The notes: generated by a model not told the origin, from the sequence alone. A stretch of DNA of 64,000 nt from Falsiroseomonas sp050563525 (GCF_050563525.1 NZ_JBNXUN010000002.1:615223-679222); one strand, 5' to 3'; shown: positions 1-9,094, counted from the stretch's first letter. Made by a program: numbers and translations.

Positions 1-1872
1 GCCCTGGCCAAGGGCGGGCTGGGCCAGGCGGCGCAGGCGGAGGATGCGGCCCGGCGCCACGTGGCGCGCAACCCGGATGACCCGCGCGGCGCCAAGCTGC
101 TGGCCAGCATGGCGATGGCGGCCGGACGGCACGAGGAAGCCGCCGCCGTGCTGTCCCGGGCGACGCAGAACCGGCCGCGCGATGCGGTGCTGTACGAGGC
201 GCTGGCCCGGGCCCAGACCGCAGCCGGCCGCCCGGCGGAGGCGGTGCCGGCGATGGAGGAGGCGGTGCGGATCGCCCCCGATGACCCGGCGCTGCTGACC
301 CGGCTGGGTGCCGCGCGCATGGCGGTGGGCGACAACGCCGGGGCCGAGCAGGCGGTGCGGCGCGCACTGGAACTCGGCCCGCCCCAGGCTGGGGCGCGGG
401 AGATGCTGGTGGCCGGCGCCATGGCGCGCGGCGACCTGGAGGCGGCCGCCGCCGAGATGGCGAAGCTGGACGAGGCCGCGCGCCGGGGCGAAATGGCCGG
501 CGTGCTGGAGGGCACGCTGCGGCTGCTGCGGCTGGATCTTCCGGGCGCGAAGCAGGCCTTCGAGCAGGTGGTGGCGCGGCACCCCGGCAGCGTCGGCGGC
601 CGGCTCGGCCTGACCCGCGTGCTGGTGCAGCAGGGCGCGGTGGCGGAGGCGGTGCCGCTGCTGGCCACGGTGCTGCGCGAACAGCCCTCCAATGCGGAGG
701 CGCTGTCGCGGCTTTCCACCCTCGCCCGTGCCGAAGGGCCGGTGGCGCAGGCGGCGTTGGCGGCGATCGCCGGCGTGCAGGCCTCGCGGCCGGCCTCGGC
801 GCCCCTGGCGCTGGCGCATGCGAATCTGCTGCTGCAACGGCGCGACCCGGCCGGCGCGCTGGCGGTGCTGGACACCCCTGCGCTGCGCGGCCAGCGCGGG
901 GCCGCGCTACCCCTGGCGCGGTCCGAGCTGCACGCCGCGGCGGAACAGTTCAGCCTGGCGGAATCCGCGGCGCGGGAGGCGCTGGCGGAAGACCCGACCT
1001 CGGTCGCCGCGCGCCGGCAGCTGGCGGCGCTGCTGCTGCGCGGCGGCGACAAGCGCGGTGCGGAGACGCTGCTGCGCCAGGGCCTGCGGGAGAATCCCGG
1101 CGAGCCGGTGCTGCAACAGGCGCTGATCGGGCTGCTGCTGCAGGATGGCGGGCAGGAGGCGGCGCTGGCCGAGGCGCGGCGCCGGTCCACCGCGCCCAAC
1201 GCGCCGGCCACCGCGCAGGCGCTGCATGGCGACCTGCTGATGACGCTGCGCCAGCCGCAGCAGGCCGCGGAGGCCTATGCGGCGGCGCAGGCGCGCGCCC
1301 CCTCCGGCACCCTGGCGGTGCGCCTGGCCGGCGCGTTGCAGGCAGCGGGCAAGGCCGCGGACGCGGAGCGCGGGCTGGCGGCATGGGTCGCGGCGAACCC
1401 TGGCGATGCGGTGGCGCTGAACCTGCTGGCGCAGCTCGACCTGGTGGCGGGCCGCCTGCCCCAGGCGGAACAGCGGCTGCGCCGGGTTGTCGCGATGACG
1501 CCGGAGAATGCCGTGGCGCTGAACAACCTGGCCTGGGTGCTGGGCGAGCAGGGGGAGGCGAAGATGCCGGAGGCGCGCGCCTTCGCCGAGCGCGCCTACT
1601 ACCTGTCCCCCAACGTCGAGACGGCGGACACGCTGGGCTGGATCCTGGCGCGCAGCGGCGAGACCCGGCTGGCGGTGGAGTTGCTGCGGCGCGCCATTGG
1701 CCCCGGCAGCCAGCCTGGCGCGCGCTACCACCTGGCCTATGCGCTGCACCAGGCGGGCGAGCGCGCCGAGGCGCTGGAGGTGCTGGCCCCGGCGCTGGCC
1801 GAGGGCACCGCCTTCGGCGAACGCGCGGCGGCCGAACGCCTGCGCGCCACCCTGACCTCCTCTCCGCGGTGA
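1..1872 (+). CDS. TPR-repeat protein of an EPS locus (PrsT-like), 5' end outside window
   Basis: The frame is open from the first base, so the gene starts upstream and about 623 residues of its C-terminal part are seen. The whole stretch is an Ala/Leu/Arg-rich series of tetratricopeptide-type helical pairs, with spaced A-x-x-L and P-x-(D/N)-P-x-A signatures such as NPGDAVALNLLAQL and TPENAVALNNLAWVLG. Long TPR proteins of this type (PrsT/EpsP class) sit in exosortase-A-associated exopolysaccharide clusters and are thought to scaffold polymer assembly in the periplasm. The next gene, 9 bases on, is a ligase/polymerase-like membrane protein, which fits that role. Whether it carries a lipoprotein signal cannot be seen. 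Another TPR scaffold family is possible. Confidence 0.85.
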   Translation, partial: ALAKGGLGQAAQAEDAARRHVARNPDDPRGAKLLASMAMAAGRHEEAAAVLSRATQNRPRDAVLYEALARAQTAAGRPAEAVPAMEEAVRIAPDDPALLTRLGAARMAVGDNAGAEQAVRRALELGPPQAGAREMLVAGAMARGDLEAAAAEMAKLDEAARRGEMAGVLEGTLRLLRLDLPGAKQAFEQVVARHPGSVGGRLGLTRVLVQQGAVAEAVPLLATVLREQPSNAEALSRLSTLARAEGPVAQAALAAIAGVQASRPASAPLALAHANLLLQRRDPAGALAVLDTPALRGQRGAALPLARSELHAAAEQFSLAESAAREALAEDPTSVAARRQLAALLLRGGDKRGAETLLRQGLRENPGEPVLQQALIGLLLQDGGQEAALAEARRRSTAPNAPATAQALHGDLLMTLRQPQQAAEAYAAAQARAPSGTLAVRLAGALQAAGKAADAERGLAAWVAANPGDAVALNLLAQLDLVAGRLPQAEQRLRRVVAMTPENAVALNNLAWVLGEQGEAKMPEARAFAERAYYLSPNVETADTLGWILARSGETRLAVELLRRAIGPGSQPGARYHLAYALHQAGERAEALEVLAPALAEGTAFGERAAAERLRATLTSSPR

Positions 1873-1881
1873 TCCACGACC

Positions 1882-3189
1882 ATGCGTGATGCAGTCCTCC
1901 TCATCGCCATGCTGGCGCTGCTGCCGATGTCGTTCTTCAAGCCCTTCGTCGGCGTGCTGCTGTGGTGCTGGATTTCCTTCATGAATCCGCACCGGCTGGT
2001 CTACGGCTTTGCCGGCAGCGTTCCCTGGGCGGCGCTGGTGTTCATGGCGACCGTCGCCGGCTGCGTCCTGTCGGTGGAGGCGCGCAAGCCGGTGTTCAAC
2101 GCGGTGACCTGGCTGCTGATCGCCTTCCTGCTGTGCATCACGATGACCACGGCGATGGCGATCGCGGCCCCGGACGCGGCCTGGGCCAAGTACAGCCAGG
2201 TCAGCAAGGTCATCCTCGGCCTGCTGCTGACGAGCTTCCTGCTGACCGACCGCTGGCGCATCCACGCGCTGGTCTGGATCATGGTGATCTCGGTCGGATA
2301 TTTCGGCGTGCGAGGCGGCATCTTCGCCATCATCACCGGCGGCAGCTACCGGATCTGGGGGCCGCCCAACACCATGATCTCGGACAACAACCATCTGGCC
2401 GCGGGCATGCTGGTGACGCTGCCGCTGATGAACTACCTGCGGCTGCAATCGCGCCACCACCTGATCCGCCTCGGGCTTGCCTTCGCCATGGGCCTGACGC
2501 TGCTGGCGACCGTCTCCACCTACTCGCGCGGCGCGCTGCTGGGGCTTCTGGCGATGCTGGCCGTGCTGTGGTGGCGCAGCCAGCGCAAGATCGTCGCCGC
2601 CATCGTGCTGCCCTTCGCGCTGGCCGGGGCCATCGCCTTCATGCCGCCGGCCTGGACGGAGCGGATGGAGACCATCGGCACCTACGAGCAGGATGGCTCC
2701 GCCACCGGCCGGCTGGTGCTGTGGGGCATCTCGTGGAAGCTGGCGGTGCAGAACCCGCTGACCGGCAGCGGCTTCACCGGGCCGTACAACCAGCGCGTGG
2801 TGGATACGGTGGAGTTCGGCGGCCCTGCCCGGGCGGTGCACAGCATCTGGTTCGAGCTGCTGGGCGAGCACGGCTTCATCACCTTCTTCGTCTGGTCCGG
2901 CCTTCTCGTTACCGGCGCGATCTACGCGCAGATGATGGTGGCGATGGCGCGCAACAGGCCGGAGCTGAGATGGGCCTACGACCTCGGGCGCATGTCGCAG
3001 GTCTCACTGGTCGCCTACGTGGTCAGCGGCACCTTCCTGTCGCTCAGCTACTGGGACTTTCTGTGGACGCTGCTGGTGGTGATCGGGGCCGGCTACGGCT
3101 TGGCGCGGCGCCAGATGAACCCGGAGGTGCAGCCGGCGTGGCGCCAGGCCGGCGCCGCCGCGGCGCAGACGGGATGGCGCACGGCATGA
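1882..3189 (+). CDS. O-antigen ligase/polymerase-like membrane protein (DUF5935 + Wzy-type)
   Basis: This is a 435-residue polytopic membrane protein. The N-terminus (MRDAVLLIAMLALLPMSFF, then W-I-S-F-M-N-P-H-R) matches what I recall of the DUF5935 region of the putative O-glycosylation ligase associated with exosortase A. A long periplasmic loop follows around residues 250-330, with the charged and aromatic pattern of the Wzy_C/WaaL family, then several C-terminal membrane segments. Members polymerise or transfer undecaprenyl-linked glycans at the inner membrane. It lies 9 bases after the TPR gene and 42 bases before a small membrane protein, so they are probably co-transcribed. Whether it acts as polymerase or ligase cannot be decided from sequence. 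Confidence 0.87.
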   Translation: MRDAVLLIAMLALLPMSFFKPFVGVLLWCWISFMNPHRLVYGFAGSVPWAALVFMATVAGCVLSVEARKPVFNAVTWLLIAFLLCITMTTAMAIAAPDAAWAKYSQVSKVILGLLLTSFLLTDRWRIHALVWIMVISVGYFGVRGGIFAIITGGSYRIWGPPNTMISDNNHLAAGMLVTLPLMNYLRLQSRHHLIRLGLAFAMGLTLLATVSTYSRGALLGLLAMLAVLWWRSQRKIVAAIVLPFALAGAIAFMPPAWTERMETIGTYEQDGSATGRLVLWGISWKLAVQNPLTGSGFTGPYNQRVVDTVEFGGPARAVHSIWFELLGEHGFITFFVWSGLLVTGAIYAQMMVAMARNRPELRWAYDLGRMSQVSLVAYVVSGTFLSLSYWDFLWTLLVVIGAGYGLARRQMNPEVQPAWRQAGAAAAQTGWRTA

Positions 3190-3231
3190 CCCTCGCACAT
3201 CCCATGGCAATTCTGACGAAGGAGCCGCCGC

Positions 3232-3630
3232 ATGGACGGCATCTATTTCCTCTGCATGCTCATCGGCATCGGCTGGCTCTGTGCCTGGGCGGCACAGGAC
3301 AAGCCGATGAAGGGAAACATCTGGTGGCCATTCGACATGATCGAGGAGGGCGCGCCTGATGCCGCCGGACCAGACGATTCTGACGGGTCCGGCCGCGCCG
3401 CCCGCGCCGGCGCCGCTGCCCGGAAGCCAAGCTGGCGCAGCCTCGGCGCATTGCCCGGCCGCCGCCCCGCCGGCGCCTTCGCCCGTGAAGCCACCCCGAA
3501 GCGGGAGCCGGCCGGGCCACGCTGGCGTGCTGCGCCTGCTGACGTTCAGCACCCTGTACCCCAACGCGGCGCTGCCCAATCATGGCGTGTTCGTGGAAAA
3601 TCGCCTGCGGCACCTGGTCGCCGGCGGTGA
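3232..3630 (+). CDS. Small membrane protein of the EPS cluster with a low-complexity tail overlapping the next gene
   Basis: The start has a strong ribosome site (AAGGAG, 8 bases before ATG). The first ~42 residues look real: one hydrophobic helix (IYFLCMLIGIGWLCAWAAQ) followed by a conserved-looking W-W-P-F-D-M motif. After residue 43 the frame becomes Ala/Arg/Pro-rich and overlaps the glycosyltransferase frame by 272 bases. A TGA at 3357-3359, out of frame here, would overlap the ATG at 3359 as TGATG; a one- or two-base shift would end the small protein there. The original product may therefore be ~42 residues, extended by an indel, or the tail may be genuine dual coding. Function is unknown. 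Confidence 0.6.
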   Translation: MDGIYFLCMLIGIGWLCAWAAQDKPMKGNIWWPFDMIEEGAPDAAGPDDSDGSGRAARAGAAARKPSWRSLGALPGRRPAGAFAREATPKREPAGPRWRAAPADVQHPVPQRGAAQSWRVRGKSPAAPGRRR

Positions 3631-4753
3631 GGCGACCAGCACCGTCCTGGCGCCGGTGCCGTGGTTTCCCTTCGGCACGGGGCGCCTGAGCGCACGGCTG
3701 CCGCAGCGCCTCGGCACGAAACTGAAGGTCTGGGGCCGCTTCGCCGCGGTGCCGGCGCAGGAGGTCCGGCACGGGCTTGTGGTGCACCATCCGCGCTATG
3801 CGGCGCTACCCGGCATCGGCATGCTGACTGGCCCTGCGGCGCTGCACCTGGCCGCGCGCGCCGCGTTGGCGAAGCTTCTGGCGGAAGGCCACCGCTTCGA
3901 TGCGATCGACGCGCACTACGCCTATCCGGATGGCGTCGTTGCCGTCTGGCTCGGGCGGGAATTCAACCTGCCGGTGGTTGTGACGGCGCGTGGGTCCGAC
4001 ATTTCGCAGCTGCCGGACCACCGCCTGCCGCGCCGCCTGATCCAGCGCGCGATCCGCGACGCGGATGCGCTGATCGCGGTCAGCGTCGGCCTGAAGGACG
4101 GGCTGGTGAAGCTCGGCGCACCGGCGGGCAAGGTGACGGTGCTGCGCAACGGCGTCGACCTCGAGGCGTTCCGGCCGATCCCGGATGGCGACCCGGAGGA
4201 CCGCGCTTCGGTGCGGCGCGCGCTGGGCCTCGGCGCCGGCCCGCTGCTGGTCTCGGTCGGGCACCTGATTCCGCGCAAGGGGCACGACCACATCATCCGC
4301 GCCATGCCGCTGCTGCCCGGCCACGCGCTGATGGTGCTGGGCGATGGGCCGGAACGCGATGCGCTGGCGAAGCTGGCGCAGGACCTCGGCGTGGCGGACC
4401 GCGTGCACCTGCTCGGCGCCAGGCCCCATGCCGAACTGCCGCGCTACTACGGCGCCGCCGATGCCCTGGTGCTGGCTTCCAGTCGCGAGGGCTGGGCGAA
4501 TGTCCTGCTGGAAGCCATGGCCTGCGGCACCCCGGTGGTGGCCAGCCCCGCCTGGGGCAGCCGCGAGGCGGTGCGCAGCATCGCCGCCGGGGTGGTGATG
4601 GAGGAAACCACGGCGGAGGCGATCGCCGCCGCCGTGCGGCGCCTGCTGCTGCTGCACCCCGGGCGGGCTGCGACGCGCGCCTATGCCGAGGGCTTCGGCT
4701 GGGGCGAGACCACCGCAGGCCAGCTGGCCGTTTTCCGCGAGGTACTGGCATGA
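3359..4753 (+). CDS. Glycosyltransferase family 4 (GT-B fold), EPS locus
   Basis: The protein has 464 residues from the ATG at 3359, which has GAGGAGGG 8 bases upstream. Residues 1-57 are Pro/Ala-rich and not family-like; the conserved fold starts near residue 58 (LRLLTFSTLYPN), so a GTG just before that point is the alternative start. The C-terminal donor domain has the usual VSVGHLIPRKGHD segment and the E-x7-E type motif EGWANVLLEAMACGTP, which holds the nucleotide-sugar in retaining GT4 enzymes. It should transfer a sugar to a lipid-linked oligosaccharide at the cytoplasmic face of the inner membrane. Donor and acceptor are unknown. Its stop overlaps the next ATG (ATGA), so the two are translationally coupled. 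Confidence 0.88.
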   Translation: MPPDQTILTGPAAPPAPAPLPGSQAGAASAHCPAAAPPAPSPVKPPRSGSRPGHAGVLRLLTFSTLYPNAALPNHGVFVENRLRHLVAGGEATSTVLAPVPWFPFGTGRLSARLPQRLGTKLKVWGRFAAVPAQEVRHGLVVHHPRYAALPGIGMLTGPAALHLAARAALAKLLAEGHRFDAIDAHYAYPDGVVAVWLGREFNLPVVVTARGSDISQLPDHRLPRRLIQRAIRDADALIAVSVGLKDGLVKLGAPAGKVTVLRNGVDLEAFRPIPDGDPEDRASVRRALGLGAGPLLVSVGHLIPRKGHDHIIRAMPLLPGHALMVLGDGPERDALAKLAQDLGVADRVHLLGARPHAELPRYYGAADALVLASSREGWANVLLEAMACGTPVVASPAWGSREAVRSIAAGVVMEETTAEAIAAAVRRLLLLHPGRAATRAYAEGFGWGETTAGQLAVFREVLA

Positions 4754-6840
4754 GTGTGACAAGGCGTGGGCTGGGTGCGCTGGGAGCCGGCCTCGGGCTG
4801 CTGCCGCTGATGCCGCGCGACGCCGCGGCGCAGTCCGCTGTGGTGATGATGGAACCGATGCCCTGCCTCGACCGGCAGGGCGACATCGTGGCGCTGCTGC
4901 TGGAGGGCAGCGGCGCGCCGGCCGGCGCGGTGGTCACCTTCGGACAGGTCTTCAAGGCCGGCGACCTGCCGCGCGGCGCCGGCCTGGTCGCCCGCCTGGC
5001 GGATGGCACCGCCCTACCGGTGCAGGCGGATGTGCTGAACCGGCATGAGGACGGCTCCGCCCGCTTCGCCGTGCTGGCGCTGGCGGCGCCGCAGGTCGGC
5101 CGTGGCAGCCGCGCCGGCGTGATCCTTTCACGTGGCCGCGCGGCGCAGGCGCGGGCCTTCGACGTGACGCCGCTGATGGCGCGCCGCAGCATCACCATCG
5201 AGCTGAACGACCAGGCCATCGACCTGATGGCGCTGCTGGCGGAGAGCCTGGCCCGGCGCGGCGCGCGGCCGTTCCAGTCCGGCCCGCTGGCGGTGCAGAT
5301 GCGGGTGGTGACACCGGTGGATGTGGGCGGCGTGACCTCCCTGCGCATGGTCTCCGACGTGACGCTGCGCGCGGATGGCGAGCTGACGGTGGAGCTGTGG
5401 ATGCGCAATGACGGCGCCATGCGGCCCGGCGGCGGCGCGGTGGGCTACCGTGTGCGCGTGCTGCTCGACGGGCAGGAGGCGATGGCCGCCGAGATTCCGC
5501 GCCACCACCAGTACACGGCCTGGGGCCGCCTGATGCACACCGGCGCCCCGGTGCCGCTGGTGCGCCCGGACCCAACCTATCTGGCGGAGGCCGGTGCGAC
5601 CCCGCGCTACGACCTGACCACCGGCGTCGCGGCCGGGCTGCTGGGCACCATGGCGCGGCAGATCGGTAGCGAGGACTGGGCGCAGCCGTTCAATTCGCGC
5701 GGGGTGTTGCGGGCGATGGGCAGCGGCGGCGGTCGCCCCGACATCGGGCCGATGACGCAGTCGCAGGCGGCCTGGCTGATCACGGGCGACCCGCGCGCCG
5801 CGATGCATGCGATCGGCCAGGCCGAGGCCGCCGGCAGCATCCCCTGGCACTACTGGGACACCGAGGCCGGCCGCTGGATGGATACGCGCCGCTGGCCGCG
5901 GCTGTGGACCGACCCGCGCGGCGGCCCGCCGCCGGGTGGGCTGGCGCAACGCATCTCGGGTGATACCGGCTGGTCGCTGGCGGCCTCGCACCAGCCCGAC
6001 CTGTCCTACCTGCCCTGGCTGCTGACCGGCCGCCGCGCCTTCCTGGACGGGCTGCAGGCGCAGGCCTGCTGGTGCGTGATCGGGCGCTGGCCGGCGCCCC
6101 GCGGCACCGCCGGCCGGCCCGGCGTGGCGGAGGGCGTGAACGTGGTGCGCGGCAACCAGGTGCGCGGCTCCGCCTGGTCGCTGCGGACGCTGACCAACGC
6201 CGCCTGGGCCAGCCCGGACGAGGACGCGACGACACCCTGGCTGCGCGAGACGTCGCAGGCCAACTGGACCTGGGTGCGCCAGCAGATCCCGCGCTGGACC
6301 CAGGCGCAGGGCGAGGCGCATGGCTGGATTCCCGGCGAATACGGCGTGCGCGGCGCCCTTCCGCCCTGGCAGCAGGACTATTTCGCCGCCGCCGCCGCCG
6401 CCGCCGCGCGGCAAGGCAGCCCGGATGCGCGGGCGGTGCTGCGCTGGATGGAGAATTTCCTCGCCGGCCGCTTCCTGGCCGGCCGGCAGGGCTTCCCGCC
6501 CAACGATGGCGCGGCCTACCTGCTGGCCGTCAACGCCGATGCCGAGGCCCGCAACCCGTTGAAGACCTGGGCCGCGATCGGGGAGGCGACGCGCTCGGGC
6601 AACCTGTCGAACGGCGATGGCTGGAGCAAGACGCAGGGCGACTACGCGCAGCTTGCGCTGCAATCCCTGGCGCAGGTGATCGACGTGACCGGGTCCGAGG
6701 ATGCGGCGCGGGCCTATGCCTGGCTGTCGGAGGCCGATGCCCCCTACACGCGGGACGAGGATTACCGCCGCAATCCGCTGTTCAACATCGTGCCCCGCGG
6801 AAAGCCGCGCGTGCCGAGCCGGGTGATGCGCTGCCGGTAG
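4750..6840 (+). CDS. Secreted protein of unrecognised family, candidate polysaccharide-modifying enzyme
   Basis: This 696-residue protein starts in an ATGA overlap with the glycosyltransferase. The N-terminus is a twin-arginine-like signal (S-V-T-R-R-G-L-G-A-L-G, hydrophobic stretch, cleavage probably after A-A-A-Q). A beta-rich region of ~200 residues follows, then a large Trp/His-rich helical region with motifs such as ISGDTGWSLAASHQPDLSYL, QVRGSAWSLR, QGEAHGWIPGEYG and LPPWQQDY. All of these recur in the protein at 23522-27244, so the two are clear paralogues. The layout (beta-sandwich plus alpha-toroid-like helical domain, many aromatics) resembles polysaccharide lyases and hydrolases, but I recognise no named family. 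Its place in an EPS operon suggests action on the polymer in the periplasm or outside (inference). Confidence 0.82.
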   Translation: MSVTRRGLGALGAGLGLLPLMPRDAAAQSAVVMMEPMPCLDRQGDIVALLLEGSGAPAGAVVTFGQVFKAGDLPRGAGLVARLADGTALPVQADVLNRHEDGSARFAVLALAAPQVGRGSRAGVILSRGRAAQARAFDVTPLMARRSITIELNDQAIDLMALLAESLARRGARPFQSGPLAVQMRVVTPVDVGGVTSLRMVSDVTLRADGELTVELWMRNDGAMRPGGGAVGYRVRVLLDGQEAMAAEIPRHHQYTAWGRLMHTGAPVPLVRPDPTYLAEAGATPRYDLTTGVAAGLLGTMARQIGSEDWAQPFNSRGVLRAMGSGGGRPDIGPMTQSQAAWLITGDPRAAMHAIGQAEAAGSIPWHYWDTEAGRWMDTRRWPRLWTDPRGGPPPGGLAQRISGDTGWSLAASHQPDLSYLPWLLTGRRAFLDGLQAQACWCVIGRWPAPRGTAGRPGVAEGVNVVRGNQVRGSAWSLRTLTNAAWASPDEDATTPWLRETSQANWTWVRQQIPRWTQAQGEAHGWIPGEYGVRGALPPWQQDYFAAAAAAAARQGSPDARAVLRWMENFLAGRFLAGRQGFPPNDGAAYLLAVNADAEARNPLKTWAAIGEATRSGNLSNGDGWSKTQGDYAQLALQSLAQVIDVTGSEDAARAYAWLSEADAPYTRDEDYRRNPLFNIVPRGKPRVPSRVMRCR

Positions 6841-6911
6841 CCAGTGCGCACTCGGCACCTGAGGGAAGGCGGCTGGCGAAGCCGGCCGAGACCGCTGATG
6901 CGGCGAGCCAA

Positions 6912-6926
6912 GGCCCCGGAGGGGCC
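6912..6926. terminator. GC-rich hairpin between convergent genes
   Basis: GGCCCC-GGA-GGGGCC is a perfect 6-bp stem with a 3-base loop, in the 114-base gap between the convergent genes ending at 6840 (+) and 6955 (-). It could end transcription from both sides. There is no T-run on either side, so it is not a textbook intrinsic terminator. Nothing else is visible in the gap. Confidence 0.4.
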
Positions 6927-6954
6927 GCCCGGCGCCTGAGGGCCGAGCAAATCC

Positions 6955-7941
6955 TCAATTCACCCGGCGGAACACCAGGTCCACCAGCTCGCCCGGCCGC
7001 CGGTCGAAAGGTCGGGCCCGGGTGGCGACTGGGGCGATGTAGAAGCGGGTGTCGTAGCGGTTGGCGATTTCGAAGGCGGTGAAGCCGGCTTCCGCGAACA
7101 TCGCCAGAAGCGCGTCCATCGAGCCGCCGAAGCGCGCCAGCGCGGCGGGGTTCAGCTCCAGCAGGATCTCCGCATCCGGCCGCAACCGGGGCAGCAGCGG
7201 CGCCAGGCCGCGCAGCACCAGCCATTCGGCGCCTTCGACATCGATCTTGATGAGCCGCGCCGAGAGCAGATCCGCCTCCGGCACGATCCGGCCGAGCGGC
7301 CGGCCCTCCACCACCGCCTCCCGCACCGCGCCGAGGCGGGTGGCTTCCGACGGCACGATGGTGGTGCCGCCGAGGTTGCTGGCGTCGTGCAGGAAGACGG
7401 TGACCGGCCCGGGCGCGTCCGTCGCCGCCATGTTGTAGGTGCGGATGTTCCAGGCGGCATTCGCCTCGATGTTCCGGCACAGGCGGTCGTGGATGAAGGG
7501 CGAGGCTTCCACGGCATGCACGCGACCATGCGGGCCGACCAGATGCGCGGCGAGCAGAGCGTGTGCGCCGACATTGGCGCCGACATCCACCACCACGTCG
7601 CCCGGCTTCAGCGCGGCGCGGTACAGCGCCGTGATCCCCGGCTCCCAGACGCCGAAGAAATACATGTAGGCCTGGATCAGGTCCGGCAGGTCGCCCTCGA
7701 GCCGGGCGCCGAAACGGGTGCGGGCCACAAGGCCCATGGGCCGCCACAGGATGTAGGGCCGCACCAGGCGGTTCCAGAGCAGCGCCTTGCCGAAGCGGAA
7801 GGGCATGCCGCGGAAATAAAGCATCAGGCCGAAGCACAGCGCCCGCAGCGCGGCGTCCTTCGCCCGCACGCCGCGCGGCGTGGCCAAGGCCTGTGCCTGT
7901 GCCTGTGCCGGTACGTGGAGATGGTCGCGCGTCGTGCTCAC
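6955..7941 (-). CDS. FkbM-family SAM-dependent methyltransferase
   Basis: The SAM-binding motif I is VVVDVGANVGAHALLAAHL, followed by the acidic VHAVEASP motif and later the family signature IKIDVEGAEWLVLRG. FkbM enzymes O-methylate sugars or other hydroxyls; in a polysaccharide locus a methylated sugar residue is the likely product. I start it at GTG 7941, which forms a GTGA overlap with the stop of the upstream glycosyltransferase and gives 328 residues. The open frame runs further up but into sequence that belongs to the other gene. A short QAQAQA repeat follows the start. It forms a two-gene minus-strand operon with the GT2 gene, opposite to the rest of the locus. Confidence 0.87.
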   Translation of the reverse strand: MSTTRDHLHVPAQAQAQALATPRGVRAKDAALRALCFGLMLYFRGMPFRFGKALLWNRLVRPYILWRPMGLVARTRFGARLEGDLPDLIQAYMYFFGVWEPGITALYRAALKPGDVVVDVGANVGAHALLAAHLVGPHGRVHAVEASPFIHDRLCRNIEANAAWNIRTYNMAATDAPGPVTVFLHDASNLGGTTIVPSEATRLGAVREAVVEGRPLGRIVPEADLLSARLIKIDVEGAEWLVLRGLAPLLPRLRPDAEILLELNPAALARFGGSMDALLAMFAEAGFTAFEIANRYDTRFYIAPVATRARPFDRRPGELVDLVFRRVN

Positions 7942-8969
7942 GAGGCCTTCCGCAGATCGTCTGGGTGGGTGTCCTGTTGCGGGGCGCGCACCACGAAGCT
8001 CTCGGCCTTGCTGTAGCGGCCAGGATCGACGCGGCCGCGGCCGGTCCACAGCCGCAGGAACAGGCTGAGTTCGCCAACCTCGCGCGGATCCAGCATCCAG
8101 GCGCGCAGGGCCAGGGCCAGCGCGGGCATCCGGCGTCCGGCCAGCAGGTTGTTCACCGCCAGGCCCTTGGTGGCGCTGTAGCGGGCCCAGTGGATCTCGC
8201 GCCGGAAATCCCGCAGCAGCGGGTCGCGCGCCGCCGCGGCGTGCTGGCGCAGGGAGGCCGCGCGCAGGCGGGCGGAGCTCGAGGTCAGGCTGGGCCGGCC
8301 ACGGCGCCATGCGTAGCCCGGGACGTCCAGGTAGTGCAGCGGCGTCACAGTGGACAGCCGTGCCATCAGGTTCTGGTCCTCGCCATAGACCAGGCCCTCG
8401 GCGAAGCCGCCGATGCGCTGGAGCAGCGCGCGGCGGGCCAGCATGGCGCCCAGGTGCATCCAGAAATTGCCGAGCATCAGGCGCGTCAGTGGTGGGCCGG
8501 CATGGCGGCGAAGCCCGGGGCCCAGCTCCGCGCCCGTCGCCGCCGGCAGCATCGGGGCTGGCTCAAGCTCACCATCCGGGTTCAGCCAGGCATGCGCGCT
8601 GCCGATCCAGCCGGCGTCCGGATGCGCCGCGGCGACGCCGCGGAGCCGATCGAGCTGCCCCGGAAGCCACAGGTCGTCGGCATCGAGGAAACCGACCCAC
8701 TCCCCGATCGCCACGCTGAGGCCCAGGTTGCGGGCGCTCGCCGGGCCGCGGTTGCGCGGGCTGCGCAGCAGCAGTACCCGCCGGTCGCCCTCCGCCAGCG
8801 CCGCCAGGGCCGCCCGGGTCGCCGCGGAGGGCGAGGCATCGTCCACCAGGATCAGCTGCGCGACGCCCTCCGCCGATGCGGCGGAGGTGGCGGACAGAAC
8901 CGAATGGGCGGCCGCGCGTAGAAGCTCCGGCGGCGTGTCATAGACCGGGCAGACCAGGCTGATCCGCAT
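7938..8969 (-). CDS. Glycosyltransferase family 2 (GT-A fold)
   Basis: The protein has 343 residues. The N-terminal GT-A nucleotide-binding fold shows SLVCPVYDTPPELL, then LILVDDASP, NRGPASARNLGL and WVGFLDADDLW, where the D-A-D-D is the metal/nucleotide-sugar site. The C-terminal third is less conserved. I chose the ATG at 8969 (AAGGA about 8 bases upstream) over an in-frame start 105 bases higher, because the extra residues come from AT-rich promoter DNA and the family core starts at this Met. It transfers a single sugar during repeat-unit assembly; donor unknown. It is coupled to the FkbM methyltransferase, so the transferred sugar may be the one methylated (inference). Confidence 0.88.
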   Translation of the reverse strand: MRISLVCPVYDTPPELLRAAAHSVLSATSAASAEGVAQLILVDDASPSAATRAALAALAEGDRRVLLLRSPRNRGPASARNLGLSVAIGEWVGFLDADDLWLPGQLDRLRGVAAAHPDAGWIGSAHAWLNPDGELEPAPMLPAATGAELGPGLRRHAGPPLTRLMLGNFWMHLGAMLARRALLQRIGGFAEGLVYGEDQNLMARLSTVTPLHYLDVPGYAWRRGRPSLTSSSARLRAASLRQHAAAARDPLLRDFRREIHWARYSATKGLAVNNLLAGRRMPALALALRAWMLDPREVGELSLFLRLWTGRGRVDPGRYSKAESFVVRAPQQDTHPDDLRKAS

Positions 8970-9075
8970 CGCAGGGTCCTTTCCCCAAGATACACAACCG
9001 GCAGCATCGACCAATTCGAGGTTTTGGACAGTCAAAACGCGATCAAATTTAATACATGAGAAAAGATCAACCATA

Positions 9076-9094
9076 ATTTACGTTGAGCGTAAAT
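9076..9094. promoter_or_regulatory. Palindromic operator-like site in an AT-rich divergent promoter region
   Basis: ATTTACG-TTGAG-CGTAAAT is a perfect 7-bp inverted repeat with a 5-base spacer. It sits in the 234-base AT-rich gap (8970-9203) between divergent genes, the GT2 on the minus strand and the epimerase on the plus strand. A TATAAA hexamer lies just right of it (9097-9102) and could be a plus-strand -10 box. The half-site recurs in two other AT-rich intergenic regions of this window (CGTAAAT at 23323, TTTACG at 27315). This is what a shared repressor/activator site would look like; no binding protein is known. Confidence 0.4.

Noticed and set aside
907..2871. 654-residue antisense open frame
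   Set aside because: It is opposite the TPR and ligase genes and its translation is His/Gln/Arg-rich with no domain. It arises from the high GC content of the real genes.
3661..4749. N-terminal extension of the secreted protein at 4750
   Set aside because: The extra 363 residues are an alternative frame of the glycosyltransferase; the signal peptide and ATGA junction place the start at 4750.
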